Below, piece after piece: positions 17,576-27,975 of a stretch of 64,000 bases of DNA (position 1 is its first letter; the number at the start of each line of letters is the position of its first letter). Location: the NCBI RefSeq assembly GCF_900108365.1, contig NZ_FNWQ01000001.1, forward strand, positions 1,054,001-1,118,000. The letters run 5' to 3'. The notes beneath the pieces are model-generated. The model was not told the DNA's origin and searched no databases. It saw nothing but the letters and a program-made list of their open reading frames with translations. The DNA is from Chryseobacterium culicis. Lineage in GTDB: Bacteria > Bacteroidota > Bacteroidia > Flavobacteriales > Weeksellaceae. The position numbers were made by a program, and so were the translations under genes.

Positions 17576-18480
17576 GATGTACACAGTGATTTCGTGTTAT
17601 AAGTATATAAAAATAATAAAATGCTGATATATCTTTAATCATAAATACAATTTGATAATAATTTATTAATATAAAAACATCAATTGTTCAAATGTTATTA
17701 AAGTATATTTATTGTTTTATTATTCTTAGAAACGTGACGATACAATCTTGGTAATTTTAACAATAAATAGTTATAGTTAAAAAAATGTTAAGCAAATATA
17801 GGAATAAAAAATAAAATATTTCAAAAAACGGAGATTTGTTTTTCGGTATATTACAAAAAGATAATATACGGGAATAAGTTTCTGAAATGTGAAAATTACC
17901 TTTATCAATCTGATAAAACGGATGTGCTAATGTAAGTAAAATTAATCAATATACTGTGATTTAATTTAAACTTTTTATGAATTTTTTCTATCTTTTTGAT
18001 AAATAAACAGATAGGGTATTTTAAGAATAATTAATATATGTTTCCGAAATTCATAAAAAAAAGTAAAATATATAAGATTTAGTGTTTTTTTATTTAAGGT
18101 AAAGTATCTCTTTATTACTGTGTTATTATCTTTAGGATTTAAAAACACTGCATGTCATTATAATTTGATAATATGAGTATTTTAAAATTTTTTGTATTTT
18201 TGCCCTCTCAAGAACTCAATCATAATTCAATAAAATTATGATGTCTATATGCCTGTGTTTATAAGAGTAAGCTCGTTTTCTATTTTTTCAATAATGATGA
18301 TCTAGAAAGAGTTTCTAATCCCTCCATTACTTATTCGTATTAACTTTCTTTTTTGAAATTGATTAATTTCCAGTCGATCTTGAATAACTGTGATCAGATT
18401 CCAGAGAGCTGACTTTTTGATCACGTAATACAGAAATCTGTTTTGGATTAAAAAAATACAACAAAATAAAACAGGTAAAT
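17520..18480. other. AT-rich divergent intergenic region
   Basis: About 960 bp of very AT-rich DNA without a credible gene separate the lipid operon (minus) from the alpha/beta hydrolase (plus). It holds the minus-strand promoter candidate at 17793-17824 and a plus-strand -7-like box TATTTTTG at 18195-18202 without a well-placed TTG. Just after that box is a small hairpin, CATAATT at 18221-18227 pairing with AATTATG at 18234-18240. I see nothing else I can support. Confidence 0.5.
17793..17824 (-). promoter_or_regulatory. Candidate promoter of the lipid operon
   Basis: On the minus strand TATATTTG (17800-17793) fits the Bacteroidota -7 consensus TAnnTTTG. A TTG at 17824-17822 lies 21 bp upstream, close to the usual 19-bp spacing. 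The start of transcription would fall near 17786, leaving a long leader of about 500 nt that contains the 52-codon ORF. Confidence 0.4.
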
Positions 18481-19335
18481 ATGAAACAGACAACAGTTTT
18501 CAGATCAGAGATTCACAAAAAAAGGGTGCTGGAGCACTATGATAATGCGTTAGCAAATTTTAAAGGAAATATCCGTCAGCAAATGGTCTCCACAAACTTT
18601 GGACAAACTCACGTTCTGAGTTATGGAAATGAAGATCATCCTAAACTTATATTACTTCATGGAGCTAATTCTAACGCTGCATCCTGGATGAAGGATTTTG
18701 CTTTGTACAGCAAAGAATATAAAGTGTATGCTATTGATATTATCGGGGAACCAGGTAAAAGTGAGCCCAACCGGCTTCCTTATGATGGTAATTACTACAG
18801 TAATTGGCTGAATGAGGTTTTCCGACAGCTGAAAATAACAGAAGCCTCTTTGGTGGGACTGTCTCAAGGCGGATGGCTTGCGGTAAAGTTTGCTGCCAGA
18901 TATCCGGAAAAAGTCAGTAAGCTTGTTCTTCTTTCTCCGGGTGGAATTGTAAAAACAAAGCTTAGCTTTGTGTTAAAAGCGATATTCTTTTCTCTACTTG
19001 GAGCTGCCGGGAAGAGAAAAATCAATAAGCTGATCACTGGTTCACAAAAAATAGATCAGCCTGTTCTGGACTTTATGAATCTTATGCAGTCTTCTGTGGA
19101 TGCAAGGATCGATAAGGAGTATATTTTTTCTGATGAAGAATTGAAAAGTATGACCATGCCTGTCTTTTTTATAGGCGGAGCAGATGATGCGGTCAGGGAT
19201 TCCCGACAAATAAAAGAAAGACTTGAAGGGTTGCTTCCTGATTTTGAATGCTATATTGATCCTGACAAAGGGCATGTGCTGATTGGTCTGGCGGACACAA
19301 TAAATGCATTTTTACTAAGGAGAAGGAATGATTAA
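18481..19335 (+). CDS. Alpha/beta hydrolase
   Basis: A 284-residue alpha/beta-hydrolase-fold protein without a signal peptide. The HGANSN stretch near residue 60 is the oxyanion loop, GLSQGG carries the nucleophile Ser near residue 128, GGADDAV holds the probable acid Asp and DKGHVL the catalytic His. Aliphatic residues around AIFFSLLGAAG near 160 form a hydrophobic cap helix rather than a clear membrane span. It is transcribed away from the lipid operon across a 960-bp spacer and ends in a shared strong hairpin. It is distinct in sequence from the hydrolase inside the operon. The substrate is unknown, and family members include esterases and lipases of short to medium acyl chains. Confidence 0.8.
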   Translation: MKQTTVFRSEIHKKRVLEHYDNALANFKGNIRQQMVSTNFGQTHVLSYGNEDHPKLILLHGANSNAASWMKDFALYSKEYKVYAIDIIGEPGKSEPNRLPYDGNYYSNWLNEVFRQLKITEASLVGLSQGGWLAVKFAARYPEKVSKLVLLSPGGIVKTKLSFVLKAIFFSLLGAAGKRKINKLITGSQKIDQPVLDFMNLMQSSVDARIDKEYIFSDEELKSMTMPVFFIGGADDAVRDSRQIKERLEGLLPDFECYIDPDKGHVLIGLADTINAFLLRRRND

Positions 19336-19344
19336 TTCTTGATG

Positions 19345-19379
19345 CAAAGGCTCCAAAACAAAATGTTTTGGAGCCTTTG
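19345..19379. terminator. Bidirectional terminator between hydrolase and glsA
   Basis: A perfect 16-bp stem (CAAAGGCTCCAAAACA pairing with its exact reverse complement) with an AAA loop lies between two convergent genes. A/T runs at the inner ends suit termination from both strands. Confidence 0.85.
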
Positions 19380-19402
19380 TGATATTGTATGTACTTGAAT
19401 TT

Positions 19403-20416
19403 TTAAAAAATACTTAATCCGTACTGTTTTGCCAGATCAAGAATCATATGGTAACCCGCCAGTGAATTACCATGCTGGTCCAAAGCAGGACTGAATACCC
19501 CGATCCCCATTTTTCCCGGAACACTTACGGTAATTCCGCCTCCTACACCGGATTTGCTTGGTAATCCTACCATTCTGGAATATTCTCCGCTGAACTCGTA
19601 CATTCCGGCTGTCAGCATTTGTGATTCTATCAGTTTGGCCATATCCGTATTTTTATAAGTGGAGTCTCCATCAAATCTTACACACTGGTTGGCAAAGAAA
19701 TACCCGATTTTTGCAAGGTCTTCTGCAGTAAGTTCAATAGAGCACTGCTTGAAGTAATTATCCAGCTGATCTTCGTTCCCTGAAATCAGTCCGCTGTTTT
19801 TCATAATATAAAACATGCCGCGGTTGCGGTGTCCTGTTGATTTTTCGGATTCATAAACAGATCTGTTGTAATCTATTGAAGGGTTTTTGGTGATGTATCT
19901 TACCATATCCAATATTTTCAGGAATGGTTTTTCTCCGTCACCGGAAATGAGTGAAGTAGTAAGAATTGCCCCTGCATTCATCATTGGATTAAGCGGTTTA
20001 CCTGTAGTTTCCAGGTTTGAAAAATGGTTGAAAGGTTTGTCGGAGCCGAAATATCCCATTTTATCAAAGATATGGGGTTCTCCTTTTTCATTGACAGCCA
20101 CCATTAATGATATGATTTTGGAAATGCTCTGCATGGTGAATTTTTTACTTACATCTCCGGCATTGAATACTTTCCCATTTTTGTCTACCACTGAAAAGGC
20201 TATGGCTTTAGCATCCATTTTTCCCAGTTCAGGAATGTAATCTGCCACTTTACCCTGGCTGTAATAAGCTCTGTTCTTCTCCAGGATGCTGTTTAGGGTT
20301 TTGTCTGAAATGGTTGGGATATCTGCGGTTTTCTGAGCATAAACAATTGTGTTTAAGGAAATAAAAGCTGCTGTACAGATTCCTTTTGCAGAAAATAAAA
20401 AGCTGTTGTTTTTCAT
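19403..20416 (-). CDS. glsA: Glutaminase A, exported
   Basis: A 337-residue serine-type glutaminase that hydrolyses L-glutamine to glutamate and ammonia. The catalytic SxxK motif is SISK at Ser97-Lys100. Family blocks GKPLNPMMNAGA and SGVGGGI are present. Cytoplasmic homologues are about 310 residues. The extra N-terminus here (a Lys-Asn start, a hydrophobic stretch and a VYAQ cleavage site near residue 27) is a signal peptide, so the enzyme is periplasmic or secreted. That points to scavenging of external glutamine. It is a single-gene unit that ends at the shared hairpin and has its own -7 box about 45 bp upstream. Confidence 0.92.
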   Translation of the reverse strand: MKNNSFLFSAKGICTAAFISLNTIVYAQKTADIPTISDKTLNSILEKNRAYYSQGKVADYIPELGKMDAKAIAFSVVDKNGKVFNAGDVSKKFTMQSISKIISLMVAVNEKGEPHIFDKMGYFGSDKPFNHFSNLETTGKPLNPMMNAGAILTTSLISGDGEKPFLKILDMVRYITKNPSIDYNRSVYESEKSTGHRNRGMFYIMKNSGLISGNEDQLDNYFKQCSIELTAEDLAKIGYFFANQCVRFDGDSTYKNTDMAKLIESQMLTAGMYEFSGEYSRMVGLPSKSGVGGGITVSVPGKMGIGVFSPALDQHGNSLAGYHMILDLAKQYGLSIF

Positions 20417-20460
20417 AGGTAGGTCTTCAAGTAAAAATGTTTATGATATGCCTGATGAAA

Positions 20461-20468
20461 CAAAGATA
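20461..20468 (-). promoter_or_regulatory. Candidate -7 box for glsA
   Basis: On the minus strand this reads TATCTTTG, a full match to TAnnTTTG, 45 bp upstream of the glsA ATG. I could not find a TTG at the usual distance, so the call rests on the -7 box alone. Confidence 0.4.
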
Positions 20469-20532
20469 AAATATTTTTGATATTCTGAATCATTCTCTTT
20501 TTGAGCATCCAAACGAGCTAATGCTATGCTGG

Positions 20533-20548
20533 TGCATTAAATAATGCA
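20533..20548. promoter_or_regulatory. Small palindrome in the glsA/adhesin spacer
   Basis: TGCATTA and TAATGCA flank two A residues, forming a perfect 7-bp dyad upstream of glsA in the divergent spacer. It could be an operator, but nothing identifies its regulator. Confidence 0.25.
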
Positions 20549-20680
20549 ATATATGTAAAAGGATATCGCATTTGTCTGAAGCAGTGTAAAAATGTTTCAA
20601 AAAGAGTAGAATTTCATTTAAAATTTTTTTTCAATTCAAACTCTTTTCAGGTGTGATTAATTTTAATTCTTTGTTGATTT

Positions 20681-20712
20681 TTGATTAATAAAATTCACAA
20701 TTTATATTTTTG
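20681..20712 (+). promoter_or_regulatory. Candidate promoter of the large T9SS protein
   Basis: TTG at 20681-20683, 21 bp, then TATTTTTG at 20705-20712 fits the Bacteroidota pattern TTG-n19-TAnnTTTG. The remaining 250 bp to the ATG are AT-rich and otherwise featureless, so the leader would be long. Confidence 0.4.
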
Positions 20713-20968
20713 TTGATTATTTTGGTTATTGATAATGCTAAAAATGTGGTATTTTATTTATTTTATACAGGTGGAAGACTTTTATTTTTTTATCAAAAGT
20801 TAAATTTTTCATAGAGCCGATACGCGCTTGAAATAACATATAATCAGGAATTCTTATATATTGTTCGTTTTCAATTGTGAAATTGTGTTATTTTTTCACT
20901 ATTATATGATTTTTGTATTATTTTTTTTGTTAATTTGACAAAAAATTAATAACACTTTTTTAATAACT

Positions 20969-23900
20969 ATGAAAAACAACACCTATTTTGGCAGGCAGCA
21001 CGTCTTCAGATGGCTCCTGCTATGTTGGCTTCTGGTACCTTGGGTACTGCAAGCACAAGCTCGAATTACATGGACCGAAGAGGTAGGATGCCAGGAATTC
21101 CGCGGCGAAAAAGAAGGTCAGGTTCCTGACAACGGCATCGCCAGTTCCTACATCAATTCTGCGCAGTGCCTCCGCGTCTGCGAGAAATCATTAGACCCTG
21201 TTAAATATCTGGTTCAGGGATCCAACGTTTCTAATGTACAATGGTCAGTTTCAGGAGGAACTGCCACAATTTCCGGAACCGGAAATACCTTAGCGTATGT
21301 TACGTGGGGTGCCGCCGGTAATGGATCTTTACAGGCTGTTATTACCTACAATGACGGAACTGTGGAAACACAGACCATCTGTATTGAAAAAATCAACAGA
21401 CCTATTGCTAAGTTTGAATTGCTTAATCTGGATTACACAGTATGTAATAATACAACGGTGTATTTTGATAACCTTTCCGAACAAAACGGAGGGTCAGATA
21501 TTGTCAATTATTTCTGGCAGTTCGGAGATGGAACTACTTCCACTTCCACCGCTTTTGAGCCGTCTCATATCTACACTAATCCTGGTACTTATACCATTCA
21601 GCTTACCGTAACCAATAAGTGCGGATGCCAGAGCAGGTACAAAAAGGAAATCAAGGTAGTGAAATCTTATCCTGTACAGATCAATTGTGCTTCTGTAGTA
21701 TGTGAAGGAAGTACCGAGAAATACAATGCTCAGGATGGATGTAACAAAGGACAATGGAAAGTTATTGGCGGAAACATTATAAACAATAACGGTAACGAAA
21801 TTGAAGTAGTTTGGGATCAGGTAGATCCTCTGGACGGTTTCGGATATGTAATGTACATGTCTGAATGTGCCTGCCCTGAATGGACTACAGTTAAAATCCC
21901 GGTGATTTTAAAGAATGCAAAAGTTAAAGGACAGGATAAAGTATGCGCTGGGAAGCAGTATACCTATTCTATTCCTCAATGGCCTACAACAAAAGTTAAC
22001 TGGAATGTATCCGGTCCCGGAACAGGTCTGCTGGTCAATACCCAGCAGAGAAATGAAATTGTTTTCTCGGCTACCCAGCCCGGAACATATCATCTTGAGG
22101 CAAGCTACTACAACACTTTATTAGCATGCGAAGGAAATGCTTCTATTGATATCACTGTTGAACAGCCGGTAACGATAAGCGGTGGTGCGGATGAAATCTG
22201 TGCGGGAACTAGCCAGACATTTACAGCTAGCCCTAACGTACCTGTTATCTGGAAAGTAACTACCGGAGGGTCTACTGTGACTTCGGGAGTAGTATCCGGA
22301 CCATTCAGCTATACTTTTAACACTGCAGGAACTTACACTATAGTTGCTGTGAAGCAAGGAGGAGGTTGTGAAAGTAACCCGAGAATTATTAAGGTATTAC
22401 CAATTCCGCAGCCACCTGCAGGAACTATTTCAGGAGAGAAGAAAGTATGTCCTGGAAAACCTTATGTGTATACCATCAGTTCTGTTGATGCAGGGATGGT
22501 ACCTGTTTGGAGTGTTACCAACGGAACCATCCAGGGCAGTAATGCAGGATCTTCTGTAACGGTTATCTTTAATACGGGAGCTTCATCGTATTCAGTATCT
22601 GCACAGAATAAATCGATGAGTAATGCAGGATGTCTTTCTGCTCCAATTTCGTTCAGTGTAGCGCCATTGGATCTTAATACCATCACGGTTAATCCTAATC
22701 CGGGCGGACCTTTCTGTCCGAGCAGCACTCAGACATTCACTGCAAATCTGAACGGTATTGTTCCTGATTTTATGGAATGGACATTCGCAAGTCCTAACTT
22801 CGGAAGTGTTGTAGGAGGGCAGGGCACCAGTAACATCACGATAAACTTCAACGAAATCTCTACAACAAGCAGCACTATGCTGAATCTGAGAGTTGTAAAA
22901 TGTGGAGTTACAAAAATCATCAGTGTTCCGGTATCGTTATTACCGCTTCCTGTGGTAAGCTTCACAAATGTTGGAGGAATCTGTTTAGGTTCCAACCTTA
23001 CCTTCTCTGTTAACCAGGGATCAATCACTTCAGCAACGGGGGTAACTTTCACTTTTGCGAACGGAACTACTTATAATACCTCCTATAATCCAGCAGGAAA
23101 TTACAGCTTCCCGAATAACGGATATATTCAAAACGGATCAGGAAGTAACGTTTCTCAAACGGTTACAGTAACTTATACAGGAACTAACGGATGTAACTAT
23201 AAGCCTACTGCAAGCGCAAACTTTACAATCTATCCTGAAACTATTATTACAGTTTCTCCGGTATATAATATCCTGGTATGTGATCCTGCAACAATGACGC
23301 CGTATACGCTTACGGCAAATAGTTCTACAGGACTTACCAATATTACTTCTTGGCAGTGGTTCAAAAACAATTCACCTATATCAGGTGCTACAACCAACTC
23401 ATACACCATAGGTGGTGCAGGTGCTTTTGGAACGTACAGAGTACAGGCTGTAGATATTAACGGTTGTGTGGTTTCTTCACAGAATATTAATGTGAGCCAG
23501 CTTTGCCCAAGCAGCGGAACTTGTAATGCAAACCCTCAGATCAACTTTACCGCTACGTGGTCAGGTTGTAATACAATTTCAACATCAGGGTTAACGTATA
23601 ACGGAACTCCTGATCAGATAGAATGGTCATCAGACAGCGTACTTACTTTAACTTCTCCTCAGGGACAGCCTACAGCAACGTATCAGACTACACTTGCAGG
23701 AGCACATATTGTTTTTGTACGTTTAAGATATGGTTCTTGCTGGTACAGCAAAGCAGTAGAAGTAAGAAAGAACTACGAGCCTAAATTCAGTGTAAGCACG
23801 GTATGCAGCGGAGGCGGATATAACGTGACTCTGTTTAACAGCTCTACTATATTTGAGATTAACCAGTCATCTATTACGTATACATTCACCAGCCCGGGTC

Positions 23901-25861
23901 AGCCAACCCAAACAGGGCAGACGGCTACTTATAACAATCTTGCGCCAGGTACTTATACTTTCACGATTACAATGTCTGCGCCGGGAAAACCAGCGTGTAC
24001 CACTACGCAGACGATCACATTAGCTCCTGTTCCTAGTACCAGCTTCCTGGTTCCGGCATGGCTATGTGTACGTGAACCTATTACATTCACTGCACCGGGA
24101 TACAATTCGGCTAATACATACACATGGCTTTTTGACGGTACAGCGTATGTAGCTTCGGGAGCAACTGCTACCGTGACCTACAATACAAGTGGTGCCAAGA
24201 CAATACAGCTAAAAGTAACTACTCCTAACGGATGTGTATATACTTCACCAATTGCAAACATTAGCGTGAATGAAGCTTTCATTGATGGTAATATTTCGCC
24301 TGTTAACGTAGTTGCCTGTGCAGGATCTGTTCCTACACTTGTATTTAACGGTTCGGTAGGAACTGCCAGCCAGTATATCTGGATGAATGGTTCCCAGCCA
24401 GTGTTGGGGGCACCAAATTCAATGACATTTACACCTACTCAGTCGGGAACTTACTGGCCGGTATTGGTATCACCTGATGGTTGTAAAACAAGCATCATGA
24501 GTACTAAACCTGCAACGGTAACGGTTAAAAATGCTCCATATGTAAATATTTCTGGTAAGGCTAATATCTGTGCAGGATCTTCTACTATACTGACTGGTCT
24601 TGTAACAGATAATACATTAGAATACCAATGGAAGAAAGCAGGTTCAGTAGTTATACCTTGGACTTCTGCTCCTTATCCGATCACTCTTAATACAGGATCA
24701 TTAACTGCTGGTACCTATGTTTATACTCTTGAAGTAAGAACTCCGGGTACATCAGGATGTGTAAGCTCTAAAAACTTTACCCTTACGGTAAGTAATCCGC
24801 CATCATCTATTACGGCAACGTACAGTTTGGTGAGCTGCCAGCCTTATAAAATTCAGTTAACTGCATCAGGACCATCTACAGGAAATTATAACTGGAGCAA
24901 TGGAATGTCTGGTCAGACAATTACCGTCAATGAAGGTGGTGTATTCCAGGTTACTTATACTGCGCCAAGCGGTTGTAAAGTATCTAGCTATGTGGAAGTA
25001 CCATTAAGCCTTGAAAGCCTGATGTGGGTATTCCCTACAGGATGCTACGATGAATGTCTTAGAGAGAAGAATTACATCATAGGACCAAAAGGGGTATTTG
25101 ATCATCATGATTGGATGTTGTTCGGAAACAGTATTCAGACCGGGAACAATGACTTTATCTTCCCGTTATACATTGGCTCTGCTGGTACTTACCAATTACA
25201 GGTAAATCACTTAGGATGCCAGTATACATCAGGAACCATGAATTACTATCCAGGTAAAGAATGCGGATACGAAACAGATTGTAAGATTGAAGGAGACATT
25301 AAACCAATGAAGTGGGTAGGAGACCATTACTCGGTTTCTGGTGTTATTCACAATGCTGGAGGACAGCCAATAAGTCTTAACGTTTCAAGTGTTAATGGAT
25401 ACGGAACTTATATTCCGTCTATTATTACCATTCCTGCAGGAGGGGTGTATGATATGAATGTTAATCCATTAGCTTTCTATCCAAATCCAAACTTCCAGGG
25501 TACAGACGAGGTCTTATTCTATAATGAGACATGTAAGTTTAGTACCAAGGCGGTAGATCCGGAATGGATGGGCATGAGAAGTGCATCAAGAAGTGTTACC
25601 GCTACTGCAGTTTCTTCTCTGAAAATGATACCAAATCCTGCGAAGGAAAAAGTGAAAATCTCATACAATACAGGTAACGAAAAATTACTTGCAAAACAGA
25701 TTACAGTTTTTGATGCCATGGGCAATGTCAAATTCCGTAAAGAAGTGAAAGCGGCTTCCGGAGAGGTAGACGTGGAAGTTTCCAGCTGGCTGCAAGGCGT
25801 TTATATCGTTATTGTACAGACGGGAGATACATCATTACAAGGGAAACTAATTAAAAATTAG
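20969..25861 (+). CDS. Large PKD-repeat surface protein with T9SS type A sorting domain
   Basis: A 1630-residue secreted protein. A signal peptide occupies about residues 1-30 (basic start, then LLLCWLLVPWVLQAQA). A classic PKD domain with WQFGDGT lies near residue 190. The middle is a long series of Ig/PKD-like modules rich in Gly, Ser, Thr and paired Cys (repeated VCxG, CAGxS and CPG starts), typical of giant Bacteroidota adhesins. The last ~80 residues (MIPNPAKEKV ... GVYIVIVQTGD) are a T9SS type A sorting domain, which is removed when the protein is anchored at or released from the cell surface. A strong terminator follows, so it is mainly monocistronic. The likely function is surface adhesion or matrix, and the ligand is unknown. 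Confidence 0.85.
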   Translation: MKNNTYFGRQHVFRWLLLCWLLVPWVLQAQARITWTEEVGCQEFRGEKEGQVPDNGIASSYINSAQCLRVCEKSLDPVKYLVQGSNVSNVQWSVSGGTATISGTGNTLAYVTWGAAGNGSLQAVITYNDGTVETQTICIEKINRPIAKFELLNLDYTVCNNTTVYFDNLSEQNGGSDIVNYFWQFGDGTTSTSTAFEPSHIYTNPGTYTIQLTVTNKCGCQSRYKKEIKVVKSYPVQINCASVVCEGSTEKYNAQDGCNKGQWKVIGGNIINNNGNEIEVVWDQVDPLDGFGYVMYMSECACPEWTTVKIPVILKNAKVKGQDKVCAGKQYTYSIPQWPTTKVNWNVSGPGTGLLVNTQQRNEIVFSATQPGTYHLEASYYNTLLACEGNASIDITVEQPVTISGGADEICAGTSQTFTASPNVPVIWKVTTGGSTVTSGVVSGPFSYTFNTAGTYTIVAVKQGGGCESNPRIIKVLPIPQPPAGTISGEKKVCPGKPYVYTISSVDAGMVPVWSVTNGTIQGSNAGSSVTVIFNTGASSYSVSAQNKSMSNAGCLSAPISFSVAPLDLNTITVNPNPGGPFCPSSTQTFTANLNGIVPDFMEWTFASPNFGSVVGGQGTSNITINFNEISTTSSTMLNLRVVKCGVTKIISVPVSLLPLPVVSFTNVGGICLGSNLTFSVNQGSITSATGVTFTFANGTTYNTSYNPAGNYSFPNNGYIQNGSGSNVSQTVTVTYTGTNGCNYKPTASANFTIYPETIITVSPVYNILVCDPATMTPYTLTANSSTGLTNITSWQWFKNNSPISGATTNSYTIGGAGAFGTYRVQAVDINGCVVSSQNINVSQLCPSSGTCNANPQINFTATWSGCNTISTSGLTYNGTPDQIEWSSDSVLTLTSPQGQPTATYQTTLAGAHIVFVRLRYGSCWYSKAVEVRKNYEPKFSVSTVCSGGGYNVTLFNSSTIFEINQSSITYTFTSPGQPTQTGQTATYNNLAPGTYTFTITMSAPGKPACTTTQTITLAPVPSTSFLVPAWLCVREPITFTAPGYNSANTYTWLFDGTAYVASGATATVTYNTSGAKTIQLKVTTPNGCVYTSPIANISVNEAFIDGNISPVNVVACAGSVPTLVFNGSVGTASQYIWMNGSQPVLGAPNSMTFTPTQSGTYWPVLVSPDGCKTSIMSTKPATVTVKNAPYVNISGKANICAGSSTILTGLVTDNTLEYQWKKAGSVVIPWTSAPYPITLNTGSLTAGTYVYTLEVRTPGTSGCVSSKNFTLTVSNPPSSITATYSLVSCQPYKIQLTASGPSTGNYNWSNGMSGQTITVNEGGVFQVTYTAPSGCKVSSYVEVPLSLESLMWVFPTGCYDECLREKNYIIGPKGVFDHHDWMLFGNSIQTGNNDFIFPLYIGSAGTYQLQVNHLGCQYTSGTMNYYPGKECGYETDCKIEGDIKPMKWVGDHYSVSGVIHNAGGQPISLNVSSVNGYGTYIPSIITIPAGGVYDMNVNPLAFYPNPNFQGTDEVLFYNETCKFSTKAVDPEWMGMRSASRSVTATAVSSLKMIPNPAKEKVKISYNTGNEKLLAKQITVFDAMGNVKFRKEVKAASGEVDVEVSSWLQGVYIVIVQTGDTSLQGKLIKN

Positions 25862-25873
25862 TGACTTATAAAT

Positions 25874-25904
25874 CAGTGTTCTCTTCGGAGAGCACTGTTT
25901 TTTT
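25874..25904 (+). terminator. Intrinsic terminator
   Basis: A 10-bp stem CAGTGTTCTC/GAGAGCACTG (one G-U pair) with a TTCG tetraloop is followed by seven T. It lies 13 bp after the stop of the large PKD protein. Confidence 0.9.
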
Positions 25905-25932
25905 ATAGTATGTGATAATTAAATGAATTTAT

Positions 25933-27795
25933 ATGATACAACTAAAAAACAAGCTTTGGGGATTGCTATTGATGTTGCCGGTATTATCTTTTAGCCAGAC
26001 TTACCAGTGGCAATGGGCAAAACAGGCCGGCGGACAATCTGGTTCTGCCGATCCGGGATTTAATTACCAATTTGATGAATCCATACGGGATATTGTTGTA
26101 GATAACAATAACAACACCTATTATCTCGCAAGTGTATGGAATGGAGATCAGAATCTGAATGGTGTGGCTGTACCCAATTACGGACTGCGTGATCTTATTT
26201 TGTTTGCTACAGACTGTCAGGGTAATGCACTGTGGTCTACCGTTATTGGTGGATCAGAAGATGGTGAAAATGCCTGGCATATTGAAGTGGATAATAATGG
26301 TGGTTTATATGTAATGGCTACTCTTTATAATAATTCTTACAGCGGCGATCCTACCGCTCTTCCTATGCATTTTGATGCGACTCACACCATGCCTTTGTAT
26401 ACCTATTATGATCAGACAGTAGAACCAGCACATAAAGCGGCATATCTGCTTAAATATAAAACTTCTGACGGAACACTGGATTGGAGTAAACCTTTGCAGG
26501 GAGATGTCAGCTATCTCAGCAGACGCTGTGATGTTCAGATGATGTATATGGATTCATCCAAAAATATCCATGCTGTTATGGGTTTCAGAGCAGGAACTCA
26601 TTTAAATGGTTTAATTACCGTGCCTTCAACTTTCACTACTTCTTTTCAGTACTATCTGGTTAAGTTCAACTATGATAATGGGAGTATGACACCTGCAACG
26701 CCACTATTGCTTCCTATTAGTGGAGGATTGACTGCAGGAGGAACTGATGGTAAAGTAAATCTGCTGTACGATGAAAGCTTAAACAGATATTACCTGGCAG
26801 GTAAAAGAATGGTAGGAAACTACAGCAGTAACATGGAAAGTTTTTCGTACAATAATATTCCTTTTACAAAAAATGCCTATATACTTGCATTTAACGGAAG
26901 TACCGGAGCTGAATTATGGAGAAAAGAATTTGACAATAGCTTACCGGCATTTATGGATGATGAAATTCATTCCGTAATCAAAGGTCCAGGTTCTTCAGAT
27001 ATTTATATTTCCGGACGTTATTTTTCAGGAACAGTTCCTACCACTTTCGGAAACTATTCTTTTCCCGTACAAAATTATCAGGGACAGACTCCTTTTGTGA
27101 TGAAGCTGAATGCTGATGGAGCTGTACAATGGGCAAAAGTTCCGGATGGGCTTACAAGCTTTTCTGCGTACCGTTTCATGAAAGGAAAACTGGCACTGAA
27201 CGGAAATGAACTGGCCTTTGCCAAAGGAAGCTGGAATGAGATTTGGGGAAGCTTTTCAATGACACGTCCTAATTCAGATTTATCAGATCCTTTGCTGGTA
27301 CGTTTTAATAAAGATACGGGTGCAGTAATTGGTACCGGAGAAATTCATAGTAATTTTCAGGTTCAGGATGAATTTACAGCCATTGCTGTAGATAAAGATG
27401 GAAATTATGTATTAGGCGGTCTTTTTCATGACCAGCTCTTTACAGATTCCAATGATAATGTCAATACCATGACAGTAAATGTGACGGGAGGAAAATCCCA
27501 GTCTTTCATTACAAAATATTCTAAATCAGCATGCAGTCAGATGTCGGTAGAGGAAACAGCCGTACAGGCAGGAATTCAATTATTCCCGAATCCGGTTCAG
27601 GATGTGCTTACCATCAGAAGCAAAGAGCCTTTGGTTTCTTACGAAATCTATGGAACTACGGGACAACTTGTAAAACAGGGAGCTTTGAGCATGTCGCAGG
27701 AACAGATAATAGTATCCTCTCTTCAGACAGGAGTATATTACATTAAACTTAAAACAAAATCTTCCACAGTAACAGAAAAAATACTAAAGAAGTAA
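25933..27795 (+). CDS. Secreted propeller-like protein with T9SS type A sorting domain
   Basis: A 620-residue protein with a signal peptide (LLLMLPVLSFSQ, cut near residue 21). The body has recurring blades of the SBBP/beta-propeller kind (for example GNALWSTVIGG, GAELWRKEFD, GAVQWAKVPDG), each describing a Trp-centred strand set. The C-terminal 75 residues (LFPNPVQDVLTIRS ... TGVYYIKLKT) are a T9SS type A sorting domain, so it crosses the outer membrane by type IX secretion. It lies 71 bp after the preceding terminator and has its own terminator. The function beyond a surface or secreted role is unknown. Confidence 0.82.
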   Translation: MIQLKNKLWGLLLMLPVLSFSQTYQWQWAKQAGGQSGSADPGFNYQFDESIRDIVVDNNNNTYYLASVWNGDQNLNGVAVPNYGLRDLILFATDCQGNALWSTVIGGSEDGENAWHIEVDNNGGLYVMATLYNNSYSGDPTALPMHFDATHTMPLYTYYDQTVEPAHKAAYLLKYKTSDGTLDWSKPLQGDVSYLSRRCDVQMMYMDSSKNIHAVMGFRAGTHLNGLITVPSTFTTSFQYYLVKFNYDNGSMTPATPLLLPISGGLTAGGTDGKVNLLYDESLNRYYLAGKRMVGNYSSNMESFSYNNIPFTKNAYILAFNGSTGAELWRKEFDNSLPAFMDDEIHSVIKGPGSSDIYISGRYFSGTVPTTFGNYSFPVQNYQGQTPFVMKLNADGAVQWAKVPDGLTSFSAYRFMKGKLALNGNELAFAKGSWNEIWGSFSMTRPNSDLSDPLLVRFNKDTGAVIGTGEIHSNFQVQDEFTAIAVDKDGNYVLGGLFHDQLFTDSNDNVNTMTVNVTGGKSQSFITKYSKSACSQMSVEETAVQAGIQLFPNPVQDVLTIRSKEPLVSYEIYGTTGQLVKQGALSMSQEQIIVSSLQTGVYYIKLKTKSSTVTEKILKK

Positions 27796-27830
27796 AAAAA
27801 TAAAACTGAAAATTAATAACCTTATATATA

Positions 27831-27864
27831 AACAGTGTTCTCTGATTGGGAACGCTGTTTTTTT
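27831..27864 (+). terminator. Intrinsic terminator
   Basis: AACAGTGTTC pairs with GAACGCTGTT (one G-U) across a 9-nt loop and is followed by a T run. The stem closely resembles that of the terminator at 25874-25904. Confidence 0.88.
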
Positions 27865-27931
27865 ATGCCGCTTTCACTTTGTCTTATTTATATCCTTGTA
27901 GTTTTATAGACTTTTTGAACAAGCTATTCCG

Positions 27932-27939
27932 TATTTTTG
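27932..27939 (+). promoter_or_regulatory. Candidate -7 box for the DUF1826-like gene
   Basis: TATTTTTG matches TAnnTTTG and lies 37 bp before the ATG at 27976. The nearest TTG is only 14 bp upstream, so the -33 element is weak or absent. Confidence 0.4.
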
Positions 27940-27975
27940 CAGAATATTGAACGATTTAAATCTTTATTCCGGCAT